A DNA stretch of 64,000 nucleotides, taken from positions 1 through 64,000 of the forward strand of contig JAJTIE010000002.1 of the NCBI GenBank assembly GCA_021300195.1, read 5' to 3'. Position 1 is the stretch's first letter. Each line of letters starts with the position of its first letter. The translations under genes were made by a program, and so were the position numbers. Shown in pieces: positions 41,339-51,216 of the stretch. This stretch comes from Bacteroidota bacterium. GTDB lineage: Bacteria > Bacteroidota > Bacteroidia > J057 > JAJTIE01. The notes under the pieces were generated by a model. It made no database searches, was not told where the DNA came from, and saw only the letters and a program-made list of their open reading frames with translations.

Positions 41339-43027
41339 CTAAGGAGCAGCCTTGCTAGCCAGCACTGGGCTATTGGCCACATAGACTACTACCCCGTAGA
41401 AGTCCAGCAGCGGTGGAAGATCGTTCCACTGTAGCCAGGCATGGCTCTCATCCGTACGGTAGTGTAGCGCATACGTTCCGGCCTCCAGGCTTAGCTCCAG
41501 CTGTTGCATCCGGTTTTTGTCGGCCCCACCGGCATGCTCGGTTTGGGCAAACTTCATCTCCCACAGGGGGGGAGGGGTACGTGCCTGGGCACTGTCCGTG
41601 CGAACCAGCCAGGCATAGTCTCGCATTTGCATAGCGGCAGACTCGCCCACCGCAAGTAGCCGCACCCGCTGGCGGCTTGTCAGGCTGAAGGTTACTACAC
41701 GGCTCGTGTCATTCTGTACCCCGCTAATAGCGGCCAAAACTCGTTGCTTCTTTAGTACGGGGCTTATCCGCCGGGCATAGCTTAGCTGGAAGTCTCCGTA
41801 CCAGCGCTCGGCCAGCTCGGCCCGGCCCACCCGGCGGTAGGCTGCTGCCTGCATGGCCAGCTCCAGCGCGTATGGCTGCCCAGCCGGTTCGGCCTTGGCT
41901 TTTGCCAGCTGCTTCAGCAGTTCGGGCTGGCTGGCATATATCTCCAGGGGGGCCAGTTTGCCCTTGCCTAGCACAAAGCGGTGCAGGAAAGCCAGTGCAA
42001 AGCTGCTGCTGAGCAGGCGGCGGTCTCCTGTAAAGTCGAAAGCCGAACTGAGCCGTTCGGAATTTGCCAGTACCACAAATGCCAGCTCGGCTTCGGGCAC
42101 CAGCATCAGCAGGCTGCTGCATCCGTCCCATATCCCGTAGTGATACACCACCCGGAGGCCTGCGTACTCCTGCACAAACCACCCCAGGCCGTATGGCAGC
42201 ACCTGTCCCGCCCGGTTGGTCTGTGCGGTCCACATGCGCTGCTGTGTTTCAGGCTTCAGCAGTTCGTTTCGCTGCAGGGCAGCCGCATAGCGGGCCAGGT
42301 CTTCCACACTGGCTACAATACCCGCCGAGGCACCCGTGTAGCCCTGGTAGTGGGTGGGTTCTATCTTGCCCCGCCAGGTGGTGCGGTAGGGGTCGGCCAC
42401 ATCGGCATACACAGCCTCCATACTCAGGTCATTCCCGGCATACACCTTGCCATTTGCAAAGGCGGTGCGCGTTAGGCCCAGGGGTACAAACACATGCTCC
42501 ACCCAGTAGGCCTCCAGGTCCTGGCCGCTTACCTGCCGTACAATATCGCCCAGCAGGCCGTAGCGCATCCCGTCGTACAGAAACTGCTCGCCCGGTACGC
42601 CCTGGCTGGTGTGGCTCAGCAGGTGGCGCACCCGCACCGCTGGTGGCAGGGCCAGCCCATACTGGCTGGCGGGGGCATCCAGGTCTATCTTTCCCTGCTC
42701 CACCAGCTGTAGCACCGCTACTGCGGCAAAGGTTTTGGTAACGCTGGCAATGTGAAAGGGGGTATGTGGGGTAGACTCGATCTTTCGCTCTACATCTGCA
42801 TAGCCGAACCCCTGGCTATACACCAGCCTGCCCCGATATACCATGGCGGCCCCCATGCCGGGTATGCCCAGATCGGTGCGTAGCTGGTCCAGATATCGGC
42901 TAAAGTCGGCCAGGCGGTCACGGGGGGTGGGAACATCTTCCGGGTCGAACGGATAGGCCGATACGACCGTAGGCAACACACACAGCAACGCAACCAGCAC
43001 CTGTATCACAATCCTACTGCGAGCCAT
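41339..43027 (-). CDS. serine hydrolase (class C beta-lactamase-like)
   Basis: This encodes 562 residues with a signal peptide (VLVALLCVLPTVVSA). The beta-lactamase/D-Ala-D-Ala peptidase fold spans about 35-370: the SxxK motif is S95-V-T-K98 (HIASVTKTFAAVAVLQLVEQG). The second motif region is YDGMRYGLLGDIV, with Tyr present and Gly replacing the usual Asn (YxN). The third motif region is VVYHYGIWDGCSS. The final 190 residues are a separate beta-rich domain. It is periplasmic or surface-exposed; likely an esterase or peptidase and not an antibiotic-resistance enzyme, although that is inference. Confidence 0.88.
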   Translation of the reverse strand: MARSRIVIQVLVALLCVLPTVVSAYPFDPEDVPTPRDRLADFSRYLDQLRTDLGIPGMGAAMVYRGRLVYSQGFGYADVERKIESTPHTPFHIASVTKTFAAVAVLQLVEQGKIDLDAPASQYGLALPPAVRVRHLLSHTSQGVPGEQFLYDGMRYGLLGDIVRQVSGQDLEAYWVEHVFVPLGLTRTAFANGKVYAGNDLSMEAVYADVADPYRTTWRGKIEPTHYQGYTGASAGIVASVEDLARYAAALQRNELLKPETQQRMWTAQTNRAGQVLPYGLGWFVQEYAGLRVVYHYGIWDGCSSLLMLVPEAELAFVVLANSERLSSAFDFTGDRRLLSSSFALAFLHRFVLGKGKLAPLEIYASQPELLKQLAKAKAEPAGQPYALELAMQAAAYRRVGRAELAERWYGDFQLSYARRISPVLKKQRVLAAISGVQNDTSRVVTFSLTSRQRVRLLAVGESAAMQMRDYAWLVRTDSAQARTPPPLWEMKFAQTEHAGGADKNRMQQLELSLEAGTYALHYRTDESHAWLQWNDLPPLLDFYGVVVYVANSPVLASKAAP

Positions 43028-43165
43028 AGCCTAAGATACGACAGAAAAAGCAGGGAAACATGCCTGACTCAGTCCTAATACGAAGGATTTTCGAACACGA
43101 AGCAGCCGAACATGCAGCCGCTGCTGTGCACAAGTGGATGAAAGAGCCTGTGTGTGCTGCAAAGG

Positions 43166-43795
43166 CTAGTACGCCAGGCCTACACGGTGCCCTAGATAGG
43201 CACACGCCAGCGCCTCGCTGGCCAGAAAATGCGCACAGTCGGCAGCACTTATCTGTGTACCGCCATCGGGCAGGTAGTCCCGCTGGGCCCGATAGATGCC
43301 GGTGGCCTCGGCGCTGGGCATGTAGGGCGGGCAGGCCATTGTCCAGTCCAGGCCCGACTTGAGCAGGATCTGATATACGCGGTAGTGGTCTTGGGTAACG
43401 TGCTGCAAGAACGGCGGAAAATCTGCCGCCTCAGCACGCAGTCGGCGCTCATCCAGCTGCAGGATGCCAGCCCCGCCCACCGTGAGTACCCGGCGTATGC
43501 CCTGCTGCTGCATAACGGATACGAGCTGCTGCATGGCCTGGCTCATCAGGCTGATGGGCTTATCCATGGCCCGGCTGCCCAAGGTGGCAATCACCACCTC
43601 CATACCTGCAATTGCCTCGGCCAGCTGATCTGTATTCAGCGCATCGCCCGTAAAGAAGGAGAGCCTGGGGTGGCGTAGCAGCACCGCATCGGCATGCCGC
43701 ACAAAGGCGCGCGCCTCGTGCCCCTGCTCCAGCAGCTGCAGCAGGACATTCTGTCCTACCCTGCCGCCCGCCCCGATTACTACACACTTGGCCAT
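43166..43795 (-). CDS. NAD(P)-binding oxidoreductase (atypical SDR, NmrA-like)
   Basis: This encodes 209 residues. The N-terminal Rossmann motif CVVIGAGGRVGQNVLLQLLEQG is followed by ARAFVR, GDALNTDQLAEAIAGMEVVIATLG, and VLTVGGAGIL. It lacks the SDR YxxxK and is the short NAD(P)H-binding form, often involved in redox sensing or quinone reduction. Function is unassigned. Neighbours give no hint. Confidence 0.87.
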   Translation of the reverse strand: MAKCVVIGAGGRVGQNVLLQLLEQGHEARAFVRHADAVLLRHPRLSFFTGDALNTDQLAEAIAGMEVVIATLGSRAMDKPISLMSQAMQQLVSVMQQQGIRRVLTVGGAGILQLDERRLRAEAADFPPFLQHVTQDHYRVYQILLKSGLDWTMACPPYMPSAEATGIYRAQRDYLPDGGTQISAADCAHFLASEALACAYLGHRVGLAY

Positions 43796-43946
43796 TATCG
43801 GATATAGATGTTGAGCTGAATGATATAGCGTCTATTGCTGCATCAAGTTACAAAAAATGCGCACCAGGGTGCTTTTAGGGCTCACTTTTTTTACCCTTTG
43901 TAAAATGCACCCACTCCTGCATACGTGTGGCTGGCACCCACCCTGC

Positions 43947-45596
43947 CTAGGTAGTGGGTAGCAAAATAGTAAAGGTAGTGCCCACGCCCTCCTCGCTAGC
44001 TACGCTTAGCGTGCCGCCATGTAGCTGCACAATGCGATGGGTGATGCTGAGGCCCAGGCCGGTACCCTTCTCGCCCTGTGTACCCTTGCGCTGGGTGGCA
44101 CCAAAGCGCTCGAATAAGCGGGGCAGATCGGCCTGGGGAATACCCATGCCCGTATCGGCCACCCGTATGCGCACATAGGGGGTTCCATGCTCTTCTACCG
44201 CATCTGCCACCACGGATACGGTGCCCTCCGATGGGGTGAATTTGATTGCATTGGCCAGCAGGTTGCCTAGCGCCTGGCCCAGCTTGCTGGCATCCAGCCT
44301 GGCGGCCAGTCCCTCGGGTGCTTCCAGCTGCAGCCGTAGCTTCTTGCTTACCACCAGGCCCTCGTAGCCCTGCACTAGCTGCTCCAGAAAAGGCCTTAGG
44401 GGCTTTACACTCGCCTCCAGCTGGCCACTGTGCTCCAGCTTGCTCAGGTCCAGTATGTCGTCTACCAGCCTGAGCACGCTGGTGATGGCATTGCGGATAA
44501 TGCCTGCAAAGCGTGCCACCTGTTCGGGCTCGGCCATATCGGGGTCCTGCATCAGGGCAGTCAGCTCGCGTACCCCGGTCAGGGGGCTGCGTATGTCGTG
44601 GCTGGCTATGCGTACCATCTCCTCCATTTGCTCGGTGCGGGCCTTTACCTTTTCCTCCAGCCCCTGTATCAGCTGGTAGTTCTCCAGGGCAATGGCTACG
44701 GCACCGGCCAGGATGTCGATCAGCGCCTGCTGATGGGGCTGCACCAGCACGGCTTCACGCTCGGCCTCCAGGTATATGATGCCTAGCAGCACCCCCTGGT
44801 TCATAAGTGGCACGGCGTAGTAGGCCGCCCCGCCGTGCTGGCCGCGCTGGGGCCCGGGCTGCTGCTGCACCTGGCCCAGCAGTAGCTCGGGCAGGGATAC
44901 GGGCTGAGCCGGCGGAATGTCTATGGCTACGGCTGCTGCGGCCACATCCTGCCTGCCCTCGGCCAGGGGTACCAGCTCCCCCTGCTGCAGCAGGAGCAGC
45001 AGGCCGCGGTGCGCACGCGAAAAACGCAGGGCAGCCTCCATCACGGCATGCAGGAGCAGCTCCCGGTCTCGGGTCATGATGAGCTTGCCCGTCGTGCGGT
45101 TCAGGCGCGCCAGGTCGGCCTGGTACTGCGCCAGCGCCAGCTGCAGGCCGTAGGCATCCAGGGCACCCTCTATGGTCAGGCGCAGGTCTTCCTCGTTCCA
45201 CGGCTTGGTCAGGTATCGGTACAGGTCCGCATGGTTCACCGCATTGGCCACGTGTGCCATCTGGGCTTGGCCGGTTAGCATCACCTTCTTGGCCTCCGGA
45301 AAAATCCGGTGGGCCTCTATCAGCAGCTGGTCTCCGGGCAGGGCGGGTGTCATCACCTGGTCGCTAATGATCAGGCAGAGGTTTTTGCCCGCTGCCGCTA
45401 GCGCTTTCAGCATCTCGAGTGCCTGCTCGCCATTTTCGGCCACCTCTATTTCATATCCCAAACCAGCCCAGCGCTGCTGCAGCTGTATCTCCAGCGAGGA
45501 GAGCAGGTTCGGATCGTCCTCTACACAGAGTATTACCCCAGGCTGTGCAGGCAGGGTTTGTGTAGGCAGGTAGTCTTCCAGCACAGATGGCATCAT
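43947..45596 (-). CDS. response regulator-GAF-histidine kinase
   Basis: This encodes 549 residues. It has an N-terminal receiver (about 15-135: VILCVEDDPNLLSSL, phosphoacceptor Asp79 in IISDQVM, Lys in YLTKPWNEEDL), a GAF domain (about 155-300), a HisKA helix pair with His333 (MVRIASHDIRSPLTGVRELT), and a HATPase domain (GNLLANAIKFTPSEG, DTGMGIPQADLPRLFERF, GTGLGLSI). It is soluble. It overlaps the upstream sensor kinase gene by 4 bases, so it could accept phosphate from that kinase on Asp79 and then act through His333; no DNA-binding output is present in either. Confidence 0.92.
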   Translation of the reverse strand: MMPSVLEDYLPTQTLPAQPGVILCVEDDPNLLSSLEIQLQQRWAGLGYEIEVAENGEQALEMLKALAAAGKNLCLIISDQVMTPALPGDQLLIEAHRIFPEAKKVMLTGQAQMAHVANAVNHADLYRYLTKPWNEEDLRLTIEGALDAYGLQLALAQYQADLARLNRTTGKLIMTRDRELLLHAVMEAALRFSRAHRGLLLLLQQGELVPLAEGRQDVAAAAVAIDIPPAQPVSLPELLLGQVQQQPGPQRGQHGGAAYYAVPLMNQGVLLGIIYLEAEREAVLVQPHQQALIDILAGAVAIALENYQLIQGLEEKVKARTEQMEEMVRIASHDIRSPLTGVRELTALMQDPDMAEPEQVARFAGIIRNAITSVLRLVDDILDLSKLEHSGQLEASVKPLRPFLEQLVQGYEGLVVSKKLRLQLEAPEGLAARLDASKLGQALGNLLANAIKFTPSEGTVSVVADAVEEHGTPYVRIRVADTGMGIPQADLPRLFERFGATQRKGTQGEKGTGLGLSITHRIVQLHGGTLSVASEEGVGTTFTILLPTT

Positions 45597-48500
45597 GGGG
45601 TTTGGGGTTTGGGGGTTAGGGGTAGGGTAAGGATAAACTGGGTATGGCCTGGGTGGCTCTCCACCCGTATGCTGCCGCCATGCTTATTCTCAATAATGCG
45701 CTTGACAATGGTAAGCCCCAGTCCGGTTCCCTCGCCCTTGGGCTTGGTGGTAAACATGGGGTCGAACACGCGGTCGATCAGGTCTTGCGGAATGCCGGGG
45801 CCGGTATCGGCAAAGCAAAGCTCTACCACATCGCCCACCAGCCGTGCCGCTATGCGGATGCTGCCCTGGTTTTTCAGCGCATACACGGCATTCATCAGCA
45901 GGTTGGTCCACACCTGCTGTAGCTCTTCGGGGTAGGCCTGCAGCAGCGGCAGCTGTGGGTCCATGTCCAGCTGCACCTGTATACCCTGGCGCAGGTGGTA
46001 GTCGTACAGGCCCAGCACATTTTCCCAGCTGTCCTTCAGGTCCACCTGGGTGGGCTGGTCTGCATCGGCGCGGCGGTACACGGTGTTTTTCAGCCGGGTA
46101 ATGATGTTCTGCGCCCGGCCTATACTCTGCTGCACCAGGTTCAGCTGCTTGAAGATGGTACCCAGGGCATGCAGCACGTCCGGCAGGCTGCGGGCATTTT
46201 CGTCGCCCTGCAGGAAGGGCAGTACCGGGCCCTCAGACCCCGTATAGCCGCCCTTTACCAGCTTTTGGGCAGCCGTGCGTGCCTCTGCCACCCCTGCTGC
46301 CTCCAGGGCAGTGGCCAGGCGTGCCACCTCGCTGCGCTCCTGGCTGATGCTCAGGTTTTCGGGGCGGGTCATCAGCTGCTGTAGCAGTTGCCAGAACTGC
46401 TGCTGCAGGGGGGCACTCAGGCGGCCTAGGAATACCGGGAAACGCCGCAGGGTATCGGGCATACTACCCTGCAGGTTGTCTATGGCCGCGCGTATGGCCC
46501 CCAGGGGCGAGTTGATTTCGTGCGCCATAATGGGGGCAATCTCGCCCAGGCCCGCCATGCGCTCCTGCTGGGCTATGGTTTCGCGCTGGCGCTCTATCTC
46601 GTGGTTTTTGTGGGCCAGGTCTGCGTTCAGTGCTTCAGTGGCCTCTTTTTCCTGGCGCAGCTCCTCGGTGCGCTCCACCACCCGCAGCTCCAGCTCCTGG
46701 GCGCGCTGCTGTAGCCTGCGCTGCCGCACCCGCTGTACGCGCCAGCTTACCAGCCACACCAGCAGGGTGCCCAGCAGGCCCAGTGCCAGCAGGAACCACC
46801 AGCGCTCGTAGATGGGGGGGAGCATCTGCAGGCTGAGGATGTGCGACGGACCCCAGCGGCCAAAGGCATTGCGGGCCCGCACCTCCAGGCGATAGGTGCC
46901 GGGCTTTATATCCAGCTGGATGCGGGGCTCGGTCAGCAGCCGCCAGCCCGCGTCGGCCGACAGGCGGTACTGATACACCAGGCTATCCGGGCTGCTGTAG
47001 AAGGGGGCGCGCAGGCCTATCTCCAGGCTCACATTCCGCGAAAAGTCTAGCTGTAGCTGCCGCGTGTTGGCAGGCGGGTAGGCCACCGTTTCATTGCCCT
47101 GCTGTAGCCGCAGGTAGGTAAAGCTAACCGGATTATACTGCGCCTGCAGCTGGTGCGATTCGCCAAACCGGTGCAGGGCGAAGAGCCCGCCATAGGTGGC
47201 TAGCAGCAGTCGGTCCTTCAGGGCATACAGGCCGTAGGTGTTTCGCACCAGGCCTGGTGCGGCCGTGCTATCCAGTAGCCGGGCCGTACCCGCCTCCAGC
47301 TTGTACAGCTGCCGCCCACGCAGGCTCCACCAGGCGCTGCCCTGGGCCACCAGCAGGGGCAGGCTCAGGTCTACATACGGCTCCAGTGCCCGTATACGCT
47401 GGGTGCGCCCCCCCACTAGCCGATACACCGCCTGGCTGGTGAGGCAGATGCGTGTATTGCCCAGCATGCGCACCTGGCAGTTATTGGCAATGCTGCGAGG
47501 CTGCAGGGGGTTTCGGGCCCCCAGGCCGGACTGGGGGTTCAGGAAGAGCAGGCCCTCGCTGCTGCCTATCCACAGGTTTCCCTGCTCGTCTTCTATCAGG
47601 CCATTGAGCCGGTAGCCCGCTATCTGCTTTCCCTGCTCTATGGCCTGCGGATAGCTTACGTCCCGGTTCTTGGCGCGCAGGTCTACCGAGCTGGGCAGGA
47701 TCCATTTTTTCTGCTTGCTGTCGTAGCGGATTACACCCAGCCAGTTGTCTTGCAGAAAATAGATGCGGTCTGGGTGCAGGCGGCTAGGCAATAGGCGCGA
47801 GGCGGCTATGTCCAGCTTTTTCTCCACCTTGTCGCCCTTGATGAGCAGCAGGTGGGTGCCTGTGGCGGCAAACAGGTAATCCTGCCAGCTGGCCAGGTCC
47901 AGGATAGAAATGCCCTGGGTACCCTTTACATACCCGAGCGCCCCGGCCTGTAGCCTGCGCTGCACGGCTGCAAAGTCCTGCATCGCATCGGCCACCTCAT
48001 CGGTTTCGCTGCCATAGAGTGGCCGCTGAGACTGTAGCTCATATCGGGCCTGTGTCTGCTGGTCTATTTCAACCTGTAGCCGCCTGGCTTCGGCTTTCAT
48101 TTCGGCCAGCAATTGCCCAGCGTTGGAGCCACTTCCCTCCTGTTTTTTGATCTCCAGCTGCAGCCTGCTCAGCTGGCGGCTTTTAAGGCTCAGGGTCTGC
48201 TCCAGGCGCTGCAGCCGTCGGTTTTGCTGCTCGCTCAGGGTTCGCAGCCGGTCGTTCTGTACCTGCATGGCGGTACGCAGGCTTATCAGTGCCTCGGGGC
48301 TCTCTTCTGCGGCCTTCCTGGCATGCAGGTAGGCTAGGCCATTGTCCTGCGCCAGGTATAGGCGCCCTGCCGGGCTGGGCAGGATGGTGCTGATCTGGGT
48401 AAAGGCACCGTCGATCTGGCTGATGGGTACCTCCATCCACACCCAGCTGAGCGAAAACGGATGGGCCAGCCACAGCCGGTTGTCGCGGTCTATCAGGGCT

Positions 48501-49432
48501 TTGCGTGCCTGGTCATTGGGCAGGTTGGTGGCTACATTTAGCCGGTAGGCCAGCGCCATGCGGTTGGCCGGCAGGCGGTTATACACCAGGCAGCCCTCAT
48601 TGGCGCTAGCCAGAATCAGCTGCCGATCGGTAAACACGGCATCTACCAGCTGCTCGGGCTGCTGGGGCAGGGATAGCACGCTTAGGCCCTGCTTGCTACA
48701 GAGGTACAGCTGGTCGTGCGTGTACAGCAGCGTGCGGGTGGCATCCAGTGGCTTGGCAAATAGAATCGCCTTGCGCGAAAGGCCCTGAAAGGCCGTACTG
48801 AGCACCAGCCTGCGGCCCACCACCTGGTGCACACCCTTGCCGTAAAACAGGATGTACAGCTGTCCGCCCAGCTCATACCAGCCCCGGGGCTCATACGCCT
48901 GGCCCCAGGCCAGCAGCTGCTCGGGCTTGCCACCCGGAAGGGCTACTCGGTACAGGGCCTCATCGGTGATGAAATACAACTGGTTGCCCAGTATGCGCAG
49001 CTGGTAGGTATTGTTCTCCAGCTGTCCGGTTCGGTTGTCTATGTAGGCATTGCCACTCAGCGTATAGGTGCCGGCCAGGGGGTGGTACAGCAGCTGGCCC
49101 TGCGCATTGCGGGCCAGGTAGCCCACGCCGTTCTCGGTCTGTAGCCATAGGGTGTTTCGCCTGGCATCCAGGGCCATGCTGCGTATGTGTGCCCCATAGC
49201 TGCGGGCGGGCTCGAGTGTGCGGCCATCGAAACAGAATACACTCTTGCCCACGGCCAGATACATAAGGCCTGCGGTGTCTTGCACCAGGCTGTAGTTGGC
49301 CCCATAGGGCTCTACGGCCCCAGGTGGGTAGGCCTGGGTACGCACGATAGGCCGATAGGGCTGTGCAGCCAGGGGCAGGATGCCCCACGCACCCAGCCAT
49401 AGCAGCAGCAGCACATACCGTATGCGAGTCAT
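45593..49432 (-). CDS. membrane sensor histidine kinase with periplasmic propeller and coiled-coil insert
   Basis: This encodes 1279 residues from the ATG at 49432, where the signal peptide begins (MTRIRYVLLLLWLGAWGILPLAAQ); the upstream open extension overlaps a divergent gene and is unlikely. Periplasmic beta-propeller blades fill about 30-370 and 470-800, split by a coiled coil at about 375-465 (LRTLSEQQNRRLQRLEQTL). A Y_Y_Y-type domain lies at about 820-865, one transmembrane helix at 878-897, then a linker coiled coil, the HisKA His971 (MAHEINSPLGAIRAAIDNL), and a HATPase domain (FADTGPGIPQDLIDRVFDP, GTGLGLTIVKRII). It is shaped like a hybrid two-component sensor but without receiver or AraC output; those functions may lie in the overlapping downstream gene. 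Confidence 0.9.
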   Translation of the reverse strand: MTRIRYVLLLLWLGAWGILPLAAQPYRPIVRTQAYPPGAVEPYGANYSLVQDTAGLMYLAVGKSVFCFDGRTLEPARSYGAHIRSMALDARRNTLWLQTENGVGYLARNAQGQLLYHPLAGTYTLSGNAYIDNRTGQLENNTYQLRILGNQLYFITDEALYRVALPGGKPEQLLAWGQAYEPRGWYELGGQLYILFYGKGVHQVVGRRLVLSTAFQGLSRKAILFAKPLDATRTLLYTHDQLYLCSKQGLSVLSLPQQPEQLVDAVFTDRQLILASANEGCLVYNRLPANRMALAYRLNVATNLPNDQARKALIDRDNRLWLAHPFSLSWVWMEVPISQIDGAFTQISTILPSPAGRLYLAQDNGLAYLHARKAAEESPEALISLRTAMQVQNDRLRTLSEQQNRRLQRLEQTLSLKSRQLSRLQLEIKKQEGSGSNAGQLLAEMKAEARRLQVEIDQQTQARYELQSQRPLYGSETDEVADAMQDFAAVQRRLQAGALGYVKGTQGISILDLASWQDYLFAATGTHLLLIKGDKVEKKLDIAASRLLPSRLHPDRIYFLQDNWLGVIRYDSKQKKWILPSSVDLRAKNRDVSYPQAIEQGKQIAGYRLNGLIEDEQGNLWIGSSEGLLFLNPQSGLGARNPLQPRSIANNCQVRMLGNTRICLTSQAVYRLVGGRTQRIRALEPYVDLSLPLLVAQGSAWWSLRGRQLYKLEAGTARLLDSTAAPGLVRNTYGLYALKDRLLLATYGGLFALHRFGESHQLQAQYNPVSFTYLRLQQGNETVAYPPANTRQLQLDFSRNVSLEIGLRAPFYSSPDSLVYQYRLSADAGWRLLTEPRIQLDIKPGTYRLEVRARNAFGRWGPSHILSLQMLPPIYERWWFLLALGLLGTLLVWLVSWRVQRVRQRRLQQRAQELELRVVERTEELRQEKEATEALNADLAHKNHEIERQRETIAQQERMAGLGEIAPIMAHEINSPLGAIRAAIDNLQGSMPDTLRRFPVFLGRLSAPLQQQFWQLLQQLMTRPENLSISQERSEVARLATALEAAGVAEARTAAQKLVKGGYTGSEGPVLPFLQGDENARSLPDVLHALGTIFKQLNLVQQSIGRAQNIITRLKNTVYRRADADQPTQVDLKDSWENVLGLYDYHLRQGIQVQLDMDPQLPLLQAYPEELQQVWTNLLMNAVYALKNQGSIRIAARLVGDVVELCFADTGPGIPQDLIDRVFDPMFTTKPKGEGTGLGLTIVKRIIENKHGGSIRVESHPGHTQFILTLPLTPKPQTP

Positions 49433-49483
49433 TGGTGCACAAATTAACCCAGGATAGCTTAACCCAGGCGGTTGAGTTTTCCC

Positions 49484-49491
49484 TATATTGC
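49484..49491 (+). promoter_or_regulatory. candidate -7 box for the exported protein at 49496
   Basis: TATATTGC departs from TAnnTTTG at two positions, and the ATG lies four bases downstream, a spacing shared with several other genes in the window. Confidence 0.3.
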
Positions 49492-49495
49492 CTCT

Positions 49496-50149
49496 ATGCG
49501 ATGTTTGAAACTGTGGGTAATCCTGCCGGCTGTGCTGTGCAGCCTGTGTACCAGCCGGGTGTATGCCCAGCCGGATAGTGTATGCTTTGTGGTAACCCCT
49601 GCCGCTGGTGCTATTCTGTACCGCACGAATGCACCCGACTCGGCCCTGCTGCTTACCCAGCCCTTTCGGCACACGGCGTTCTGGCTGCCAGAGCCTGCCA
49701 AGGCCGTAGTGCTGCTGAAGGCCGACACGCGCGTAGAATCCAGTGAAATAGCCCGACTGCAGGAGGACCTGCTGAACCTGGGCGTACAGCGGGTGCTGAC
49801 CTACCACCTGGATGCACAGGACCGGGAGCTGGTGCGCCGCTTCGGCCTGGAGCTGCCCGAAGCGACACCGGACACCCTGGTGCTGCTGCTGGTGCGCGAC
49901 CGAATTGGCTGGTACAATCAGTCCGACTTCCCCTACCTGGAGCGACTACCCAGCCAGGATGTGAGCCTGCTGGGGCCTGCACTGGCCCGCTACCCGGAGC
50001 ATGTGCTCATCTTCCGCTTATCCAGAGATGCCAGCCGGGAGCTGATGCGGGCACTGAGCCTGGAGCTGGGCCGTACGGGCCGGGTGGTAGAGGGCCTACA
50101 GAACACCCTGCCGCAAGAGGAAGCCCTGATGCTACAGGCACCCGAGTGA
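49496..50149 (+). CDS. exported hypothetical protein
   Basis: This encodes 217 residues from the ATG at 49496, with a signal peptide (CLKLWVILPAVLCSLCTSRVYAQ). The mature part has a short N-terminal beta segment and a longer alpha/beta region (ARLQEDLLNLGVQRVLTYHLDAQDRELVRRFG, DTLVLLLVRDRIGWYNQSDFPYLERLP, VLIFRLSRDASRELMRALSLELG). I do not recognise the family. It is divergent from the large sensor kinase gene, with 63 bases between starts, so they may share a control region. Confidence 0.65.
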   Translation: MRCLKLWVILPAVLCSLCTSRVYAQPDSVCFVVTPAAGAILYRTNAPDSALLLTQPFRHTAFWLPEPAKAVVLLKADTRVESSEIARLQEDLLNLGVQRVLTYHLDAQDRELVRRFGLELPEATPDTLVLLLVRDRIGWYNQSDFPYLERLPSQDVSLLGPALARYPEHVLIFRLSRDASRELMRALSLELGRTGRVVEGLQNTLPQEEALMLQAPE

Positions 50150-50232
50150 AGTGTGAACATCAAGCCAAGCGTAGGCCCAGGCATCCGCACCTACTGTACA
50201 TAATGACCTGCCTGCTACCGTGCAGAAAGCAA

Positions 50233-51216
50233 TCAGGCCCGCCTGGAAGGAATAAAGTAGCTAATACCCAGCTGAATACGCCCCCCCAAGCCTAGCTGAG
50301 TGCCCCGATAGTGCTGCGCAATGGGCCGGCTAAGCAGCAGCTGCCAGGCAAAAGCCCCGGTGTAGCACGAGGCACCCACCTGGCCGCTGAGTACGCGCCC
50401 GCCGGTGCCAGATAGCCACTCGCCCCGATACGAAACGCCCGCCGTGTGCTCATAGGCCAGGCCCAGGCTAGGCAGCACACGCAGCCGCTGCCCCAGCTGA
50501 TAGAACAGCTGCCACTGCCCATTGAAGGCACCCAGATACTGAATCTGGTCCGGATTCGGGGCTGTGTGGCGGTACTGTAGCTGTAGCTGGCTGCCCCAGC
50601 GCAGGTAGCGCAGGCGCAGCAGCAGGTGCCCCAGCCCACCCCAGGCTGCCATACCGGGCTGCAGCAGGGCAGTAGCCTCTGGCGCCTGTGTGGCAAATCG
50701 GCCAGTGGGCAGCTGCAGCTCGGCACCCAGTCCTAGCTGCAGGCTTAGGCTGTCGGTGTCTGTCCACAGGGGGTAGTACCACGCACCCAGGCGTGCATCT
50801 GCCAGCCCCGTGCGCAGGCGCGTGGGGGTGCCCTGCCCCACCTGTGCCCGCGTTTGCCGCAGGGGTACCGCTGCCCCCAGCTGCCAGCGCTTGCCAAGCC
50901 ATAGCCGGCCACTTAGCTCCCAGGTATGATACAGCTCGTAGTCCGCCCGGGCAAATAGTCCGGCCGACTCCTTAGCCGGGCCGCCGGGCTGATGCAGACT
51001 CGGGTCGTGCTGGGTCTTGAACAGCGGGTTGGGCTGATCGGCCACCCCATTGGGGATGTTGTGATAGCCCTGCAGGCGTGTGTACAGGTAGTTTACGCTC
51101 AGCTGGTGCGAGCGGTCTTGGGGCAAAATGCCATAGTAGGGGCTGCACACATCGCAGGCCCAGCCTATGCCCGGCACCAGCGCATAGATAACAATCAGAA
51201 CTGAAAACAGCTTCAT
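50233..51216 (-). CDS. outer-membrane transporter-like protein with N-terminal CDVC motif
   Basis: This encodes 327 residues from the ATG at 51216 (MKLFSVLIVIYALVPGIGWACDVCSPYYG). The signal peptide is followed directly by CDVCSPYYGILPQDRSH, a motif at the start of a family of Bacteroidota outer-membrane proteins often found in heavy-metal (copper) loci. The rest is a barrel of alternating strands (QLSVNYLYTRLQGYHNI, LSGRLWLGKRWQLGAAVPLRQT, SLSLQLGLGAELQLPTG, GGRIQLGISYFI). The metal link is inference from family context. It lies downstream of the small membrane protein gene, across a leader with two perfect inverted repeats. Confidence 0.72.
   Translation of the reverse strand: MKLFSVLIVIYALVPGIGWACDVCSPYYGILPQDRSHQLSVNYLYTRLQGYHNIPNGVADQPNPLFKTQHDPSLHQPGGPAKESAGLFARADYELYHTWELSGRLWLGKRWQLGAAVPLRQTRAQVGQGTPTRLRTGLADARLGAWYYPLWTDTDSLSLQLGLGAELQLPTGRFATQAPEATALLQPGMAAWGGLGHLLLRLRYLRWGSQLQLQYRHTAPNPDQIQYLGAFNGQWQLFYQLGQRLRVLPSLGLAYEHTAGVSYRGEWLSGTGGRVLSGQVGASCYTGAFAWQLLLSRPIAQHYRGTQLGLGGRIQLGISYFIPSRRA

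Noticed and set aside
41339-43027. Antibiotic-resistance beta-lactamase
   Set aside because: The second motif lacks the usual YxN and an extra C-terminal domain is present, so a general serine hydrolase is the safer call.
43920-43949. ACCCAC/GTGGGT stem at the end of the REC-GAF-kinase gene as a terminator
   Set aside because: It overlaps the stop codon region, has a large loop and no T-run in the minus direction.
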